From contig JARGSG010000046.1 in NCBI GenBank assembly GCA_030374805.1, forward strand, positions 124,001 through 188,000: 64,000 bases of DNA, in the 5' to 3' direction. This DNA comes from Gracilaria gracilis (taxonomy: Eukaryota; Rhodophyta; Florideophyceae; Gracilariales; Gracilariaceae). The notes below the pieces were generated by a model, which was not told the origin of the DNA, ran no database searches, and saw only the letters and a list, made by a program, of their open reading frames with translations. Both the position numbers and the translations under genes were made by a program. Positions 1-12,001 of the stretch are shown in pieces. Position 1 is the stretch's first letter; each line of letters opens with the position of its first letter.

Positions 1-82
1 TCCAGTACCGTCTCCGGTTTACACCCGGCTGCCACAAGGCACGCGCACGGGCAGAGGGCTCTACCTCTGAGTTCGCCCTTTT

Positions 83-1554
83 GTGGGAGCAGGACTAGGA
101 CATCCGGGTGGATACATACCCTCTTTGGGGTTTGCTCTACAGCCCCCTTTAATAGCAGAACTAGAGGAGTTTGAAAAGGATAAAACTGTTCAAATGTGGG
201 ATGGGATTGAGCGTTATGTGCGGGCCTACCTACTTTACGTCCAAGGTGACCTTGCAGCTTTGATAAAACTCACAAATCTACGGGGCTACAATGGTCTCGT
301 ACATTGTACATTCTGTTCAATTCGAAGAAAATTCAATGCCTGACGAAATCATATGTACTATCCGTCACAAACTACCAAGATGGAGAAGAGAAGTGTCAAG
401 AGAGTTAGAATTTGGAGTCCAAGACAATTACTAATGAGAGATGCAGATCAGTTTCTGGTTTCTGTGAGAGATCTAAAAGTTGAGGCGCCGAGAATTTCGA
501 AACAGGAACTTAATCAGAGCTATAAATTCCTTAAGATTCGTTCTCCCTCTCTAAGCCCTTTGATTGAACGACTATCTTTCATTACTCCATTTGATTTTTC
601 CAATAGACACTATGCATCTGTGGTTCGAGAACATTGCCATGGACAGGATGTCCATCTGGTTGGGTGAGACGAGGTATATCTCTCCAATTTTTGCCCTTCA
701 AGACAAAGGGAAGCAAAATTTAGGTTAGGAAGAGACTATTAGAAACCGGAAAATGGTTTAACCATCGCATCAGATGACCAAGAAGCTTAGAAGAGCGCAA
801 GAAATGGGAGGCCACGGAATGTAAAGCCTTTGTAATTCATCTGAGCCTTGTTGTTTTTGACGGAATTCTCCCACCAAATATATTGGCCGGTTGGAAGATT
901 TTTGTGGATCTCTGCGAGATGGTCTGTCGATGGCAACTTTCTGAGACAAAGGCGAAAAGAGTGGAGTCTCTTGCCCAGACATTCTTTGTTCACTTTTCGC
1001 GAACCTACTTCGGCTATCAACCAGACAACGAGCACCTCTGCAAATACGTCTACCATCTTCTCCTGCATCTAGGAAGCTCTACAAGAAGTGGTGGGACTTT
1101 AGCGCTGGTTTCACAATGAAGCATAGAAAATTATGTAGGCTTTTTGAACAGGAGATGCAATTCCACCTTTAAGTTTGCCGAATCCGCTGTAGAGAGTGTG
1201 AAGGTTACCGAAGCCGTGAACCTTTATTGTTCAACACATCGCATTCCGATCCCGCTCTTTGAACATAATGATGAAAATGAAAGGCCTGCTCTTATATGTA
1301 GGAGTTTAGATCCTGATCTGGAAGGGTTTACATTCTGTCATCTCCAGAAGTACTTCACCTTCTTTTATCTTTCGAATATAGTTGGGTGTGGATTTAACCC
1401 AGTGCTGCGCAGCTTCTATAAACGAAGCAGAAAAGCTACGAAAGGCTCATCTATAGGTTTTATGCATTCCGAAATTGAAACGCAGAAAGGAATCACAGGT
1501 TGGGCTCGTCTTCATGATGTAAAAGCCAGTGACGAGTATGTGACTATGTACTAG
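83..1554 (+). pseudogene. Plavaka/Transposase_21-like (CACTA-type) transposase, broken
   Basis: This is the remnant of a DNA transposon transposase. The stretch VRAYLLYVQGDLAAL followed by a CxxC (HCTFC) matches the 'D-PA...GH...C..C' block of Plavaka/Transposase_21 proteins. YYPS follows at 353, and the PSLSPLIERLSF block near 530-580 corresponds to the family's 'SPL..L' segment before its central histidine region. Near 880-1080, LAGWKIFVDLCEMVCRW and HLCKYVYHLLLHL match the conserved C-terminal 'YY...H.LLH' block. The pieces lie in more than one frame. 83-343 and 353-667 share a frame interrupted by a TGA at 341-343, and the later blocks (about 850-1119, 1144-1554) are in a third-position-shifted frame with further stops. 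The gene is therefore dead, and its start lies outside or at the edge of the window. No terminal CACTA repeat was identified. The family call is fairly safe; exact ends are unknown. Confidence 0.7.
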
Positions 1555-1559
1555 TGTCA

Positions 1560-2960
1560 TATGATGCAAAGCGTTCACGAGAGAACCAGATCTTCTTGTT
1601 TCTCTGCTGCTCACTTTGAAGGTTCTACGGGAAACGAAGTACATGTGAACTATGAAAAGATCTTGTTATTTTTCGAGCATACTGTTCTGGGCGAACGCAG
1701 TCTTTCTGTCTTATTCGATGGGCATCCAGAGAAATGAAAAGAGGAAAACAAAGACAAGTATTCGCAAAAGGTTTTCAGATGGAAGGAAAGGTATTTAAAG
1801 GGGCTTCTGTGGAAAGTACATCGCCGTTTTCGAACCAAATATCAGTTACTGAACAGATTGTGAACGTGGGAAGAAGAGGAGAAAAGAGAACGTATTTTCA
1901 GATCCTCTGAGATAAGCCTATCTCTTGAAGAAGAGGAAATAAAAATCTTCTGCGTCTAATACCATTTATTATCTTCAAGGGCTCTCCTAGGTGAGTATAG
2001 CAAGAAGCAATGGTTACGTGGGGTACTTTCTCACCTTCTGAACTGATATGATGGCTGAAAGTTTAGTTGCACATCATCGACATGTTGGAAAACTTCCCAA
2101 AATACGATGAACAACGTTACTGTTTCGCAGCCATTCTATTCGTTGCGTTGGTAAATGTTATGCCACTTGCTCACAGATCTACTTGTAGATGAAGAACGGC
2201 AGCAGTACTTCTGGTCTTGACTGTCGATGTCTTGTTTAGGCTGTTTTGTTTAGGCTGATATCTATAGCGCACAACTGTACCACCATTCAGGTACCATGTT
2301 GTAGCGTAGCGGCCTTGTCTTTCGCTACCTTTTTGCTCGTGTGAGGTTTTTCAAACTGATTACTGTTACATTTTGTGTTTGTACTCTTCACTCTGTTGGG
2401 TTATGCCTCCTTCATCACGCACATATCAGGCCTGCAGATTGCGAATTTCTCTCTAAATCGTACCCCTCGATTGTATGCATGCCATGGTTTCTTGCTCTTT
2501 TGGCCCAATCCGTAGACGACGAATCTTGTGGGGGAACGCATGCAAATGCAACTGAAACAAAAGTACTAACCCTGAACTGTAGGTTTATTATTGTGTATGT
2601 TTTGGCGACCATGAGATTCAGATAGAGTTTTCACTCTTGCTTTGCCTATATCCTTCATTTACCACATGAATATTTTGTTTTGGTCTTCTTGTTCCACTCT
2701 GATCAATGTTTCTCTACATTTCCTGACAATCTCTTAATTTTTTTGCCATGTATTTGAATTCACCGCCTTTGAAACGAGTGATGGAACCTGTTTTCTGAGC
2801 TAACGCTATGTTCCAGAGAACATCGTCTCCTTCTCAGTGCAGGAATCAGTTCTTCTTACAGGCGCCGTATGATTGCGATCTAAAAATGCTCTGAAGTTTC
2901 TACGGGTACTCAGTCCCGTCTCGGCAACATAGAATCTTCAACAACTTCCATATCCCCACC
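1560..2960. other. Stretch with no recognised gene
   Basis: Short open frames on both strands overlap each other and show no family motif. The first 400 bases may be the decayed tail of the upstream Plavaka element. Nothing else is supported. Confidence 0.5.
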
Positions 2961-5250
2961 ACTAACCACCCTTTACTGTTCCTGTCCCTCTAGCGATACC
3001 TCCGTCTGACCTCCTATATCGCTACCTCACCATGGCTCAATGTCGCAATTGCACCACCATCGCCTTGGAATCTGGCATTGTTGCTTCTCCTCATGCAACC
3101 ACACCTCGCTACTATCTTATGCCATCTTCAGTGCCTCATCTTGTGTCATGACTTTGTCCCCGGCTTCATTTGCTTTCTTTGTTTCATATAACTACTGACG
3201 CTCCATACATGTCATATTTCTGCTTCCCATCACCGTCGAATATCAACATCGCCACTTCCTTCAGAAAGAATATGAACCTAGTTTCTCCTTCTTCTTCTCA
3301 GCTCCACTTGCTACAATGAAACCCCGCCGATTCCATTCTCATCGCTGCATCAATTCATGTAATTTTTGCTACACCACACTTTTCACTCGCTCTTTTTCCA
3401 GTTGTTGCGGTTGTACTTTTATGCATATAATGCAGGTATTGCGCTGCCAGCTGAAAGGGCCGCCAACCATTATTGTTTTTCTGCTACTTGCTTCCTTGCA
3501 TACTCCCATTCTTCAATCGCAGTCGCCTTCGAACTACAAATTACTTCTCGAACTTGTACCAGAACCATACAAATCATTGTCTACTCATTTTTTCTTTCTT
3601 AGGTAACTGTACCGATAACTTCGTTGAGTTCAATTCCTTGTAGGAAACCTTATAGTACCGAGATACTCGATTCTTCACGCGTATACATGCCACACGTCGA
3701 TCCATCACAGAAACTAACACGCTCTTTTATTTCAGTTCATCTCCATCTTGAACGTACCCCAGAAACACATCATACTAGTTAGAAGCGAAGCAATGTTGTT
3801 CGCCTTATATCCCCCCTCTCGGCACACTATTGCCCAAAAATCTTGGTCCCATCACAGGCACTTTTTCATGGCCACACCACCGACCTGGGTCTCTAACTCA
3901 GTATTTGTTGTCATGCCACCGTCGCAATATCACCTCTTTCGCTGTTTGCCCTGTTTCTTCAAAATAACCACATCCTTTCCAATTTTTGTTATGCTGAAAC
4001 CATGGCTTCAAACCACCGAGCCCATATCTTCATCTCCAGTGAAAATGAAGAACATGAATAGAGAGTCTTCATCTTCTGCACCTGGTTTCGTTTCTGGTCT
4101 CATGTGTACTTGCTGCGCAATCGCCGTTATCCAGTCGTCTACGGCCATTCTACCAGAGCGAATTCCATAATACTACTGAGGTCGTTCAATCATCTCCATA
4201 TCCTTTCGAACAGCACCACCCGTTTCTCTCAGTTCATGATCACCGTATAACCACTCGTCGCTTTTTGGTTTGGTCAAGCTGTACAATTGCAGTTGCTTTG
4301 TGCCACATCGTTCCACCATCTTCATCTTAAAGAGACTATCTCGACCGCGTCCACTGTCACACTTGCCGTTGCGTCTCCGTTTATTCCTCATTTCGTCAGT
4401 CGCCTCCCTCAACCGGCCAATAGTGCGAAGAAGCTATCATCGTATCACAAAATAGCTGCCAGTTTTTCGTTCATTCAAATGCAGGGTGCCAAATCCCGTA
4501 CAACTGGCCTTGCGTTTGAGTCGCCGTTACTTTGAGGGCAGTCGCCCCGCACTGTCTCTATGTATATCATGCAGTTATGCCACCACCACTCAATCTCGTT
4601 TCTTTCTCCCCCTACCCTCCTTATACCCCGTCCTCCCTTTACGAATGCTCTCAATCTCTTGATTTCGCCCATGCCAACGCTCTAGGTACAACTATGTCCG
4701 CCTTCTATGTTACTCTCATTGCTACTATCGCTCTATCACCACATTGCAGCTTTGTGTCACTTAGCAAATTTCTCCTCTGCATTTCCTTCGCACCGTTCAT
4801 CATAGCTCAGAGCTAGTCACATTCTCTTTGACGTCCCGATACTACTTCACCTGATCTCACGTGATGTTACCGTTCCAGGAACTTTGTTTTTTCATAGATA
4901 CAACGGATTCACATCGTATTCTAACCCCTCTCAACGCACACCCGCCAATTCAGACTTGTCTAAAGCTGTCAATATCGTATTGGTTCGGCACTCAATGCGA
5001 AGAAACTGCTTGCACCGTTGTAAAGAGGCCAGCTAAACCCCATCGTCGTCCTTTCTGGACTCATCCGATGGATATATTCTCTTTTCACAAACGCCTTTCC
5101 TTCGTTTCGTCTCAACAGACTAACACTGTTTTATGGTATTTGCTATTCGCGTACTGGCAAGGTTTCTGTTCCGGTGCTTCATATCACGTTAATCTGAGCA
5201 CAGCGCCCGTGGTTCTGGCTGTAATACAGTTTCCAACTCGTACCGCTTTG
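2960..5250 (+). repeat. Pyrimidine-rich, strand-asymmetric tract
   Basis: For about 2.3 kb the + strand is rich in C and T, with many TCxCC, CCACC and CGCC words and few purine runs. The many open frames here have Ser/Pro/Leu/His-rich translations with no domain, as expected from composition rather than coding. The word use resembles the better preserved CCACC-rich minisatellite near 34.7-35.1 kb, so it may be an old decayed satellite. That link is inference. Confidence 0.4.
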
Positions 5251-7900
5251 CCGAGCATCTTTTTAACATAGATGGAGTCGTCGAAACAATAATTAACTGC
5301 ATGAATTGCTTTCTTAAATGCATATCTACTGTTTCTCTTAACCAGTTAAATAATTTTTTTGCCTCATTATGTTACAACAACTACGCTGATATTGCGGTTG
5401 TTGGCTTCTCAATGTCGTCTTCAAATGTTCTATTTCGATCCCATGTTTTTCACGACTCCAAGTTCTTTCGCAGTTCTCCATGCTTTTCTCATCTTGGTTT
5501 ATTGTCATCTAAAGGCTTTTCTCAATCCAAATACCCTCCCGTTATCTCCAAGGATTCCTCCATCATTGTGTTCTAGTCATTTTTGAATTCGAATCCATTC
5601 AGCAAGAGTGTGTTGTGGCCTTTTGCTTTAGTGCTTGCTCACGAAACCAGTACTACTGTACAGAGGATGATGGCTTGGGTTTTGACGCCATAATGCGAGG
5701 ACAGATAACATCTACGTTAATATTGAGCAACTCCAACGAGTTGGATAGGAATCATATCGTTTTTTGAATGTACTCAGAATTTCAGCCCTGGTGCGATAAC
5801 TACTGGTGTTCCTATCACCTCTTGTAATGAAACGGTCGTGTACATTGGTTTTGGGGCTCAAGAATCTCATCTCTAGTGTCTCATGAGGCTGGGCAGGTGA
5901 CATTGAAGTTTTCATTTTATTTTTATGCTTGAAAAAAACATGGTGGAGCACGAGGTACGACGCGGTATCGATTCCCGTCTGGACCACAACAGTTTGAGCG
6001 CGCCTTCGAACATGTACGCAATGCACACTACTTTCTCGGTGTTGTGATAAGGGAAGAAGGCTTCCAAACTGGAAAAATATACTCCAATTTATGGAATGCG
6101 GGCCCAAATTTTACCAAGTTATCTCGGCCTTGAAATGCTTCAGCAGATCGCCCAATATGAATTTGCGGACGAGAGAGGAAAAATTTGACGCTGTAAGGCT
6201 TCAAGTTGGGTGTCGTTCGCTTTGAACAGCGTATCATTTCTTAATGCGTCAGAAGTTCTCTGCAAGGCGACCATGCCAGAGTCCCTTGTATTACCTGATA
6301 CTGCAAGCTAAAAGTTTGGATGTACACATGCCTATGGGTCAATATGGCGGTTCGCTTAATTTCATGGTATCGGGAAGGAGGATCGACAGCTGGGAGAGCT
6401 GCTAGGAGTAACTACTACTTAGCCACACATTATTGTCTTGGGTAGATGAAGGAGGAGCAATTTCACCCGCAAGCCCATGCAGGCGTGGTTGTCAGGTGAA
6501 GCTGCTGTTAGGTACTTGACTTGCTTCTTTTTGCCGGTGAAATTCTGGTGGGGGACTTAGGATTGAATACTGAATCTGCGATGAAGGTGATGATAACAAT
6601 AGCGCTCGAATGGGTGGCTGGTTCCGTGGTTGGCAACGAAGATCATCACAAGTAAAAGCTGGAGTTGGTGCAGCAAAATGGGCAATATGAGTGAGTTTGG
6701 GGTTGGTGCGTTAAAAGCAGAACTTACATTAAATTCTCCTAGCATTCTCGATGGGTTATAGTCTATTTGGTCATTACATCATAATTGTACAACTGTTGAA
6801 TTGACAGTTAGAAGGTCGCGATTCGTACAGTTGGAAATGTTCTTTCTTCATTCCGTAAATTACCGCTCATTGTTTCACATTGCATCAAACAAAAGCAGAA
6901 TATTTTTTGAACACTTTACTGAAGAAATACTTAGGACTCACTTTCTCCTGTCCCAAAAAGTAAGGAGTGTCAAAATTGAATTGAAAATCAGTTGAAACTT
7001 TCAATGAATAAATAAATATAAATAATTGAAGCAGTTTTGCGTGGGTGCACATCGCGTGGAGTTACCAATTGAATACCGTTTGTCGCCGACACGCCTCTGG
7101 CGAAGATGGTCATCTGTTGATGCTAAGCTATTTTGCTTACCGCCTACTGCGGAGTATTGTGGTCTCTACACACTATTGTCGTATTTACGTCACCCGCATA
7201 TTGCTTTGGTGTCCATTCCCAGCCGTGTCCGGATCTGGTCCACTTCTCCCGGATTTGGGTATCTTGCGTGTACAGTATTCTGGGGATGCTTGTTCGCCAA
7301 TCTCCGTATCTCGATGAATACAACTCCGTTTCATTAACGGTTTGCTTTCAGTCTATTCTTGACGTCTCTGAACACTGTAGAGAACAAAGATATCGAGTAT
7401 CTCAAATTGTCTCCAACTTATGGCAGCATTTCAGTTTGGCCGTCTTTTTTGCTTCGAACTGAAACAGGTTGCACTTTTCACCTTAGGGGCCTTCCATTCC
7501 AACCTTTTGGACGTTGTTTGAAAGCTCTGGAGTCCAGAAGGTAGTGGAAGCATCGGATTATGTCCAAAAGTTCTGGTTCAGAAGTTATAAGTACTTCAAT
7601 ATTGAAGTTTTCTCAAAATCGTTTCGTGTACCGTGGTCACTATCGAACCGCTTTGAGCGTGGACTAATCGAACCGTACCCGGATTGTGCCGCCTCAGCGG
7701 AGCCAAGTCAGCAACCGTGCTTGAAAGTAAGTGGGATGAATATCCACGAAAGACGCTCACAACCCAAAAATTGGGGAACACGGTGCTTGTGTCAAACCAT
7801 TATTGTGAAGAATTTCGCCCCTCACCGGAACATTCCACAATGTGGTTTGCAGGCCTGCCAAGCAGGAGCGGCATTTCTAATTTATCGAGAAAGATGTTCG
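5250..7900. other. Stretch with no recognised gene
   Basis: AT-moderate sequence with short, overlapping open frames in all phases. No domain, tRNA, terminal repeat or splice-linked frame could be supported. Confidence 0.5.
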
Positions 7901-7926
7901 CGAGGACCCGGACGTGGTTGAGGTTG

Positions 7927-7970
7927 TGGTTGATTGGACAACTCTTAGAGCGCGTTGCGGGCTCATCACC
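7927..7970 (+). repeat. tRNA-derived SINE-like trace (A and B box)
   Basis: TGGTTGATTGG at 7927-7937 fits a polymerase III A box. GGCTCATCACC at 7960-7970 matches 8 of 11 positions of the B box GGTTCGANTCC inside a T-arm-like GCGGG...CCGC. The spacing (about 22 nt) is shorter than in a tRNA, so this is at best a degenerate SINE and not a tRNA gene. Confidence 0.25.
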
Positions 7971-8626
7971 GCGAAGCGGAACCAATCTCAGGTGATAGGT
8001 AAATAGTGGATTACGGTATTGGCTCGGCGCTGCATCCATGACCGCCGAGATATATTTGCGCCCAAGAGAGACAAATGTGGTGCAACGCCCCAGATGGCAT
8101 ATTTCACCGACTTAGTCGTTCTTCCGCTTGCGTATTGACGCGCTAACTACTTCTACATGCAGGTTGAAATTTATAATTATGGTTTTCACATCGAGAGCTG
8201 CGTGCCCACGCGCTGGCTCTGCAGCCCCAATATGGCTATGACTGGTGCACTTGTGGCACGGTTGCAAGGGATGGTTGGCACAGCACTGCTGGTAATTTAA
8301 AAATTTATTTGATAGTTTTTGCCTAGTTGTAGGGAGGTTACTACACTTTATAGTGGCTCTGCACTTGGCCTTCAAAACGAAGTAAATATCCCGAACCAGG
8401 GTTGGCTCTAGACTTCTTCGCCTTCGTCCGTACTCTACTCCTCTTTGAAGAAATAAGCCGTTGCTGACAGGCTGTCTATCGCCCTGCCTCACATAAAGGA
8501 ACCCAATGCTGGGAGTATTTACCAACTAATTCCGTGTTCGCTCTTGTATAAGATGTTCTCCAATTTTACCGTTTTTTTGGTCACTCTTGTGACTCCCACG
8601 TGTTTTCCTTTTTCTTTCGGGTTGCT

Positions 8627-8671
8627 CCCGGCAACCCGCGGCCTGTGCTGACACAGCGTCTCACTTGCCCA
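8627..8671 (-). repeat. tRNA-derived SINE-like trace, minus strand
   Basis: On the minus strand TGGGCAAGTGAG (8671-8660) looks like an A box. It is followed by an anticodon-arm-like palindrome (CTGTG TCAG CACAG) and GGGTTGCCGGG (8637-8627), a weak B box. No full cloverleaf folds by eye. Confidence 0.25.
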
Positions 8672-8959
8672 CACTGTAATGAATTTGACTTCTTGGAGGA
8701 TAACACACAAACACCGCTTAGGGGGAGTAACTTCATGTTTCACCTTCCTATGCGGGTCGTAAAAGGTCGACCTTGGTCTTCCACCCAACTTGGTTTTTGT
8801 CATCTCTGAAAGGACTGTACTGCTGGGTTTGACTCGTCAGAGGGAGATCCGGACGTCTTCTGGGGGTTTTCGGCTTGCGGTCATTGCACTTCAGTGTTCT
8901 AATTAGAAATATTTTTCTTCTCAAATTCATCTATCGTTTCGAGTAGAATCTCAAATGGT

Positions 8960-11180
8960 TGCGAAGCCAAGTATTGTCTGGACGGAATATGATGTTCGAT
9001 TGGTGTATGTAGATCTTAAAGAAGCGAACATTGGTGAATATTATAAGGTGGAGGACAATTATATGTTTTATGTTGTTTAATTGGATTCTGGTCTTTCCTT
9101 TGTATTTTGCAACTTATGCAATACTTTGTTTTCAATAGGCTACACAGAAGAGTTTTTATGTTTTAATTTTAGTAGAATCCGTTTGTTCTTGGAAACCAGT
9201 GGAAGAGAAAGTATAAATTCTTCTGAGAAAGTTTTCTGTTTCAAAATCTACTTTTTCATTAAGAATGTAGAACCTGGTATCTATTCATAAGCAGAAACAG
9301 GTATATTCAATTAAATAGATGCGTTTGTCAGTGTTATTGTGTAAACCTCGCAGGAACAGAAAAGATATTGTGATAAGAAGTACTGTATTATTTTGGTGAT
9401 AAATTGGTCTGTTCGCTACTTTACTTCTATCATCAGCAACCACGTATCACCCAGAAACAGGAAACCTATGTTCACTGAATTTTCACAAAAACAGATGTGT
9501 TCGAATACATCTATACCACGCGTTTACTCTCTGAAAAGGAAGGAAGCAATTCTTTCGCATCGTTTTCTGTGTATGCAACAAACGATAATATTCCCGAACC
9601 CTTCAGATAAAGTGTGAAATAGATTTAAAAACTCTAGCACAAGATATTGAGCTTCAAAAAATTAAAAAACGTCGTTTTCAGCATGGGAGTGTGATTTTCG
9701 AGAGCTCTATATACCCGTTGTCTCGGTTTATTACTATAATCTTTTTGCCATGCTCTATTATACATTCGATATTTTGTTATGCACGAAAACATAGCATGCC
9801 AAGAGTGAAAAAATGTGCTCATAAAAAGCAGGTCAACTATGCATCGAAAACAGTTGCAGGGGAAATCTGAGGAGGATCATATCACATCAACCTCTTCAAT
9901 TGAACATGGGATTTATCAGTGCTAACTTGCAAAAATCTGACAACTTGTTTGAAACCGGACCATTTGCTGCTTTCTAACATAATATTAAGGTTCCTTGGAA
10001 AGCCGATTTAGATCAATCGATCAAAAGTTTTTTGCTTCAGTCGATAGAGCTGACTATCGAACTCGCGAACTTCAACCATTTATTTAAAACTGGTTCAGTC
10101 AAAAATTCAACGAGCCCGGACTGCGATATGAAGTAGGCATTTTGGTAGGAACACGACATATAGAGTTATGGTTCATTTCCTCTATGGAAAGTCTCTAGAC
10201 CTCCCCAAGTATTTACAAAAAAATTGAAGCATTTTTGGCCACATCCTGTATATTTCATTTCTGACGTAACGAAAAAAAAGGCGTTAGAAGGAGTAAAAGT
10301 ATGGGAATCTCAAATAAAACATACAATCGAGCGTAGGCGTGACATGAATATTTATTTTGTCTGTTCAGGGTGTTTTCGATTTTAAGCCATAAGTTTCGTC
10401 AAACGCCTCGATGTCATTCTTCATGTTTTTTGCGATATTGAACATCACGCAGTTGGTGATTGAAGACAAAAGACTTTGTTCTTTCTAAATTTAGAGTGTG
10501 TAAAGTAAAACCTTATTTGTTTGTTTCACTTGTTCGGCACCGAGAAAAAGTTTTTGGAATCCCCTTGCACACGACAAACATTTCCATATTTTATTTAAAA
10601 AAACTCGATATTTTTTTGATGACCTGGAAAGTTTTCCGAGACCTGGTGTTCTTCAAAGAATAAATTGCGATTAACAGGCTTCTGTACTTTCCTCTTTCTG
10701 GAACTGATATGCAATAGATTTGAATCAAGAGCCAAATAATGTGCACCTGCAGTTCATTTCCTAGATGTGATATAAACCGCGATGTAACGTTGGTAAAGAG
10801 AAATGATATGGTTCCACTTGCTAAAATCAAGAACACAGTGTAAATAATTGTTGTCAGTCGCTATGTTGCTCTGGGGAAAATATTTTATATTTGTTACATA
10901 CTATCTGAACCGGATTAGTACGTTTTCGTTGTTTATCTTTTCTATATCACCCAAAAAAGAGCTTAGAAAATATTTAGAATGACTGCGATGCTAGATAAGT
11001 GTTTTACCCAGTTTCACGAAAGGAAAGGAAGCTATTACATATACTTCGTGGGCAGCAGAATATCTATAGTATAGTGGAAATTTTTCATATCTTTTATTCC
11101 TGACCTTTGGAAGCTACTTTTCGAGTTTATGCTGAACCGTTCTTTATTGCAACTTTTCTACCATTTTCTACCCTTCTCAG
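8960..11180. other. AT-rich stretch with no recognised gene
   Basis: AT-rich intergenic sequence with short frames only. No domain, repeat pair or RNA gene was seen up to the TTAA/TIR at 11182. Confidence 0.55.
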
Positions 11181-11181
11181 A

Positions 11182-11228
11182 TTAACCCTTTAGGGACTAA
11201 AAATCCTTATGTCTAGCTCACTAGACAT
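11182..11228 (+). repeat. Left piggyBac-type terminus: TTAA, TIR and hairpin
   Basis: TTAA (11182-11185) is followed by CCCTTTAGGGAC. After an 8-nt gap comes the palindrome CTTATGTCTAG-CTCA-CTAGACATAAG ending at 11228. The same TTAA, TIR and CTTATGTCTAGCTCACTAG recur in inverted orientation at 26301-26341. TTAA target duplication is the hallmark of piggyBac elements. The palindrome next to the TIR could be a transposase binding site. Confidence 0.75.
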
Positions 11229-11538
11229 AAGAAGTAGCCAATGAGATTGAAGAACATAATTCAAGCTGGCGGTTGAGAAAGAGCCGTTTGTTGATTGATC
11301 CTCACATAGTTGCGTGACTGTTTCAGTCATTCTGGTGAAGTGCACTTTACAGATTATTGACGAGTATGCTAATGCAATCAAGAAAATACGGTTCTCTTCG
11401 TTGCTACGTAGCTCTCTCACCATACTCGGCAAGTGCGTTCTACAAAACCTTCGGTGAAATGGATTTGGGATGAATAACAAGAACAGGTGCAGCACTCATG
11501 TAATCGCGTCAACAAACAGCATAAAGGCACAACCTAAC

Positions 11539-12001
11539 ATGGACGAGACCAAAACAGAACCCGCAGCGTCTAACGTACATCCTTCGGAAACTACTCCTCA
11601 AGCCGCAACTTCAGCCGCTCAACCACCACAAATACAATGCCTCCTGTGACGCCGTTCCAACTCAATCATGTTAACGAGATTCTTGACCTACCCCAAACGT
11701 AATGCAAGTTACACAGGCCAATGAGGATGTGGCTTGTCAAAAATGCGGTGGAGCACCGTGCTACTGGTTGCAATATGGAGAATTTGTGATAGACAAAACA
11801 AAGATGGAGTATCCTTTACAAAACTAACAGAGCTGCAACAACAATTTGGCTCGCAAGATGGCTTACAAATGTTAGGTGCATGAGCGATTTGGCTTTTTAG
11901 GTGCAGAAAACCGCGTACATTTTCCACAATGCGTTCTAGAAGGAATCAGGACTCTGTGGCCTGACGGCGAAGGAGCGCATATGGGCTTCAAGAACGAGTA
12001 A
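11539..12001 (+). pseudogene. Accessory ORF with P2X7-tail-like zinc domain, broken
   Basis: On the + strand an ATG at 11539 opens a Ser/Thr/Pro/Ala-rich leader that soon hits a stop. In another frame, from about 11700 to the TAA at 11999-12001, the translation reads CQKCGGAPCYW, then RKMAYKC, RFGFLGAENRVHFPQC, IR and GEGAHMGFK. This order (C..C..C, AY+C, RFG, P.C, IR, EG...GFK) matches the cytoplasmic C-terminal 'ballast' domain of the P2X7 receptor, which in other genomes also occurs outside P2X7. Two in-frame stops and a frameshift make it a pseudogene here. It lies between the left TIR and the piggyBac transposase and overlaps the transposase's 3' end by a few bases in convergent orientation, so it looks like a second gene of that transposon. 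Confidence 0.55.

Noticed and set aside
3316-4816. Several overlapping 80-140-codon frames
   Set aside because: They occur in all three phases of the pyrimidine-rich tract and reflect missing purine-rich stop codons, not coding.
7927-7970. tRNA gene
   Set aside because: A and B boxes are too close together and no acceptor or anticodon stem forms.
7026-7995. Chain of overlapping open frames
   Set aside because: Frames overlap one another with no motif or splice logic. The 'RVAGSSP' word is what a tRNA T-arm yields when translated, which instead supports a SINE trace.
8112-8525. 137-codon minus-strand frame
   Set aside because: Some Cys/His residues but no spacing typical of a zinc domain and no homologous block recognised.
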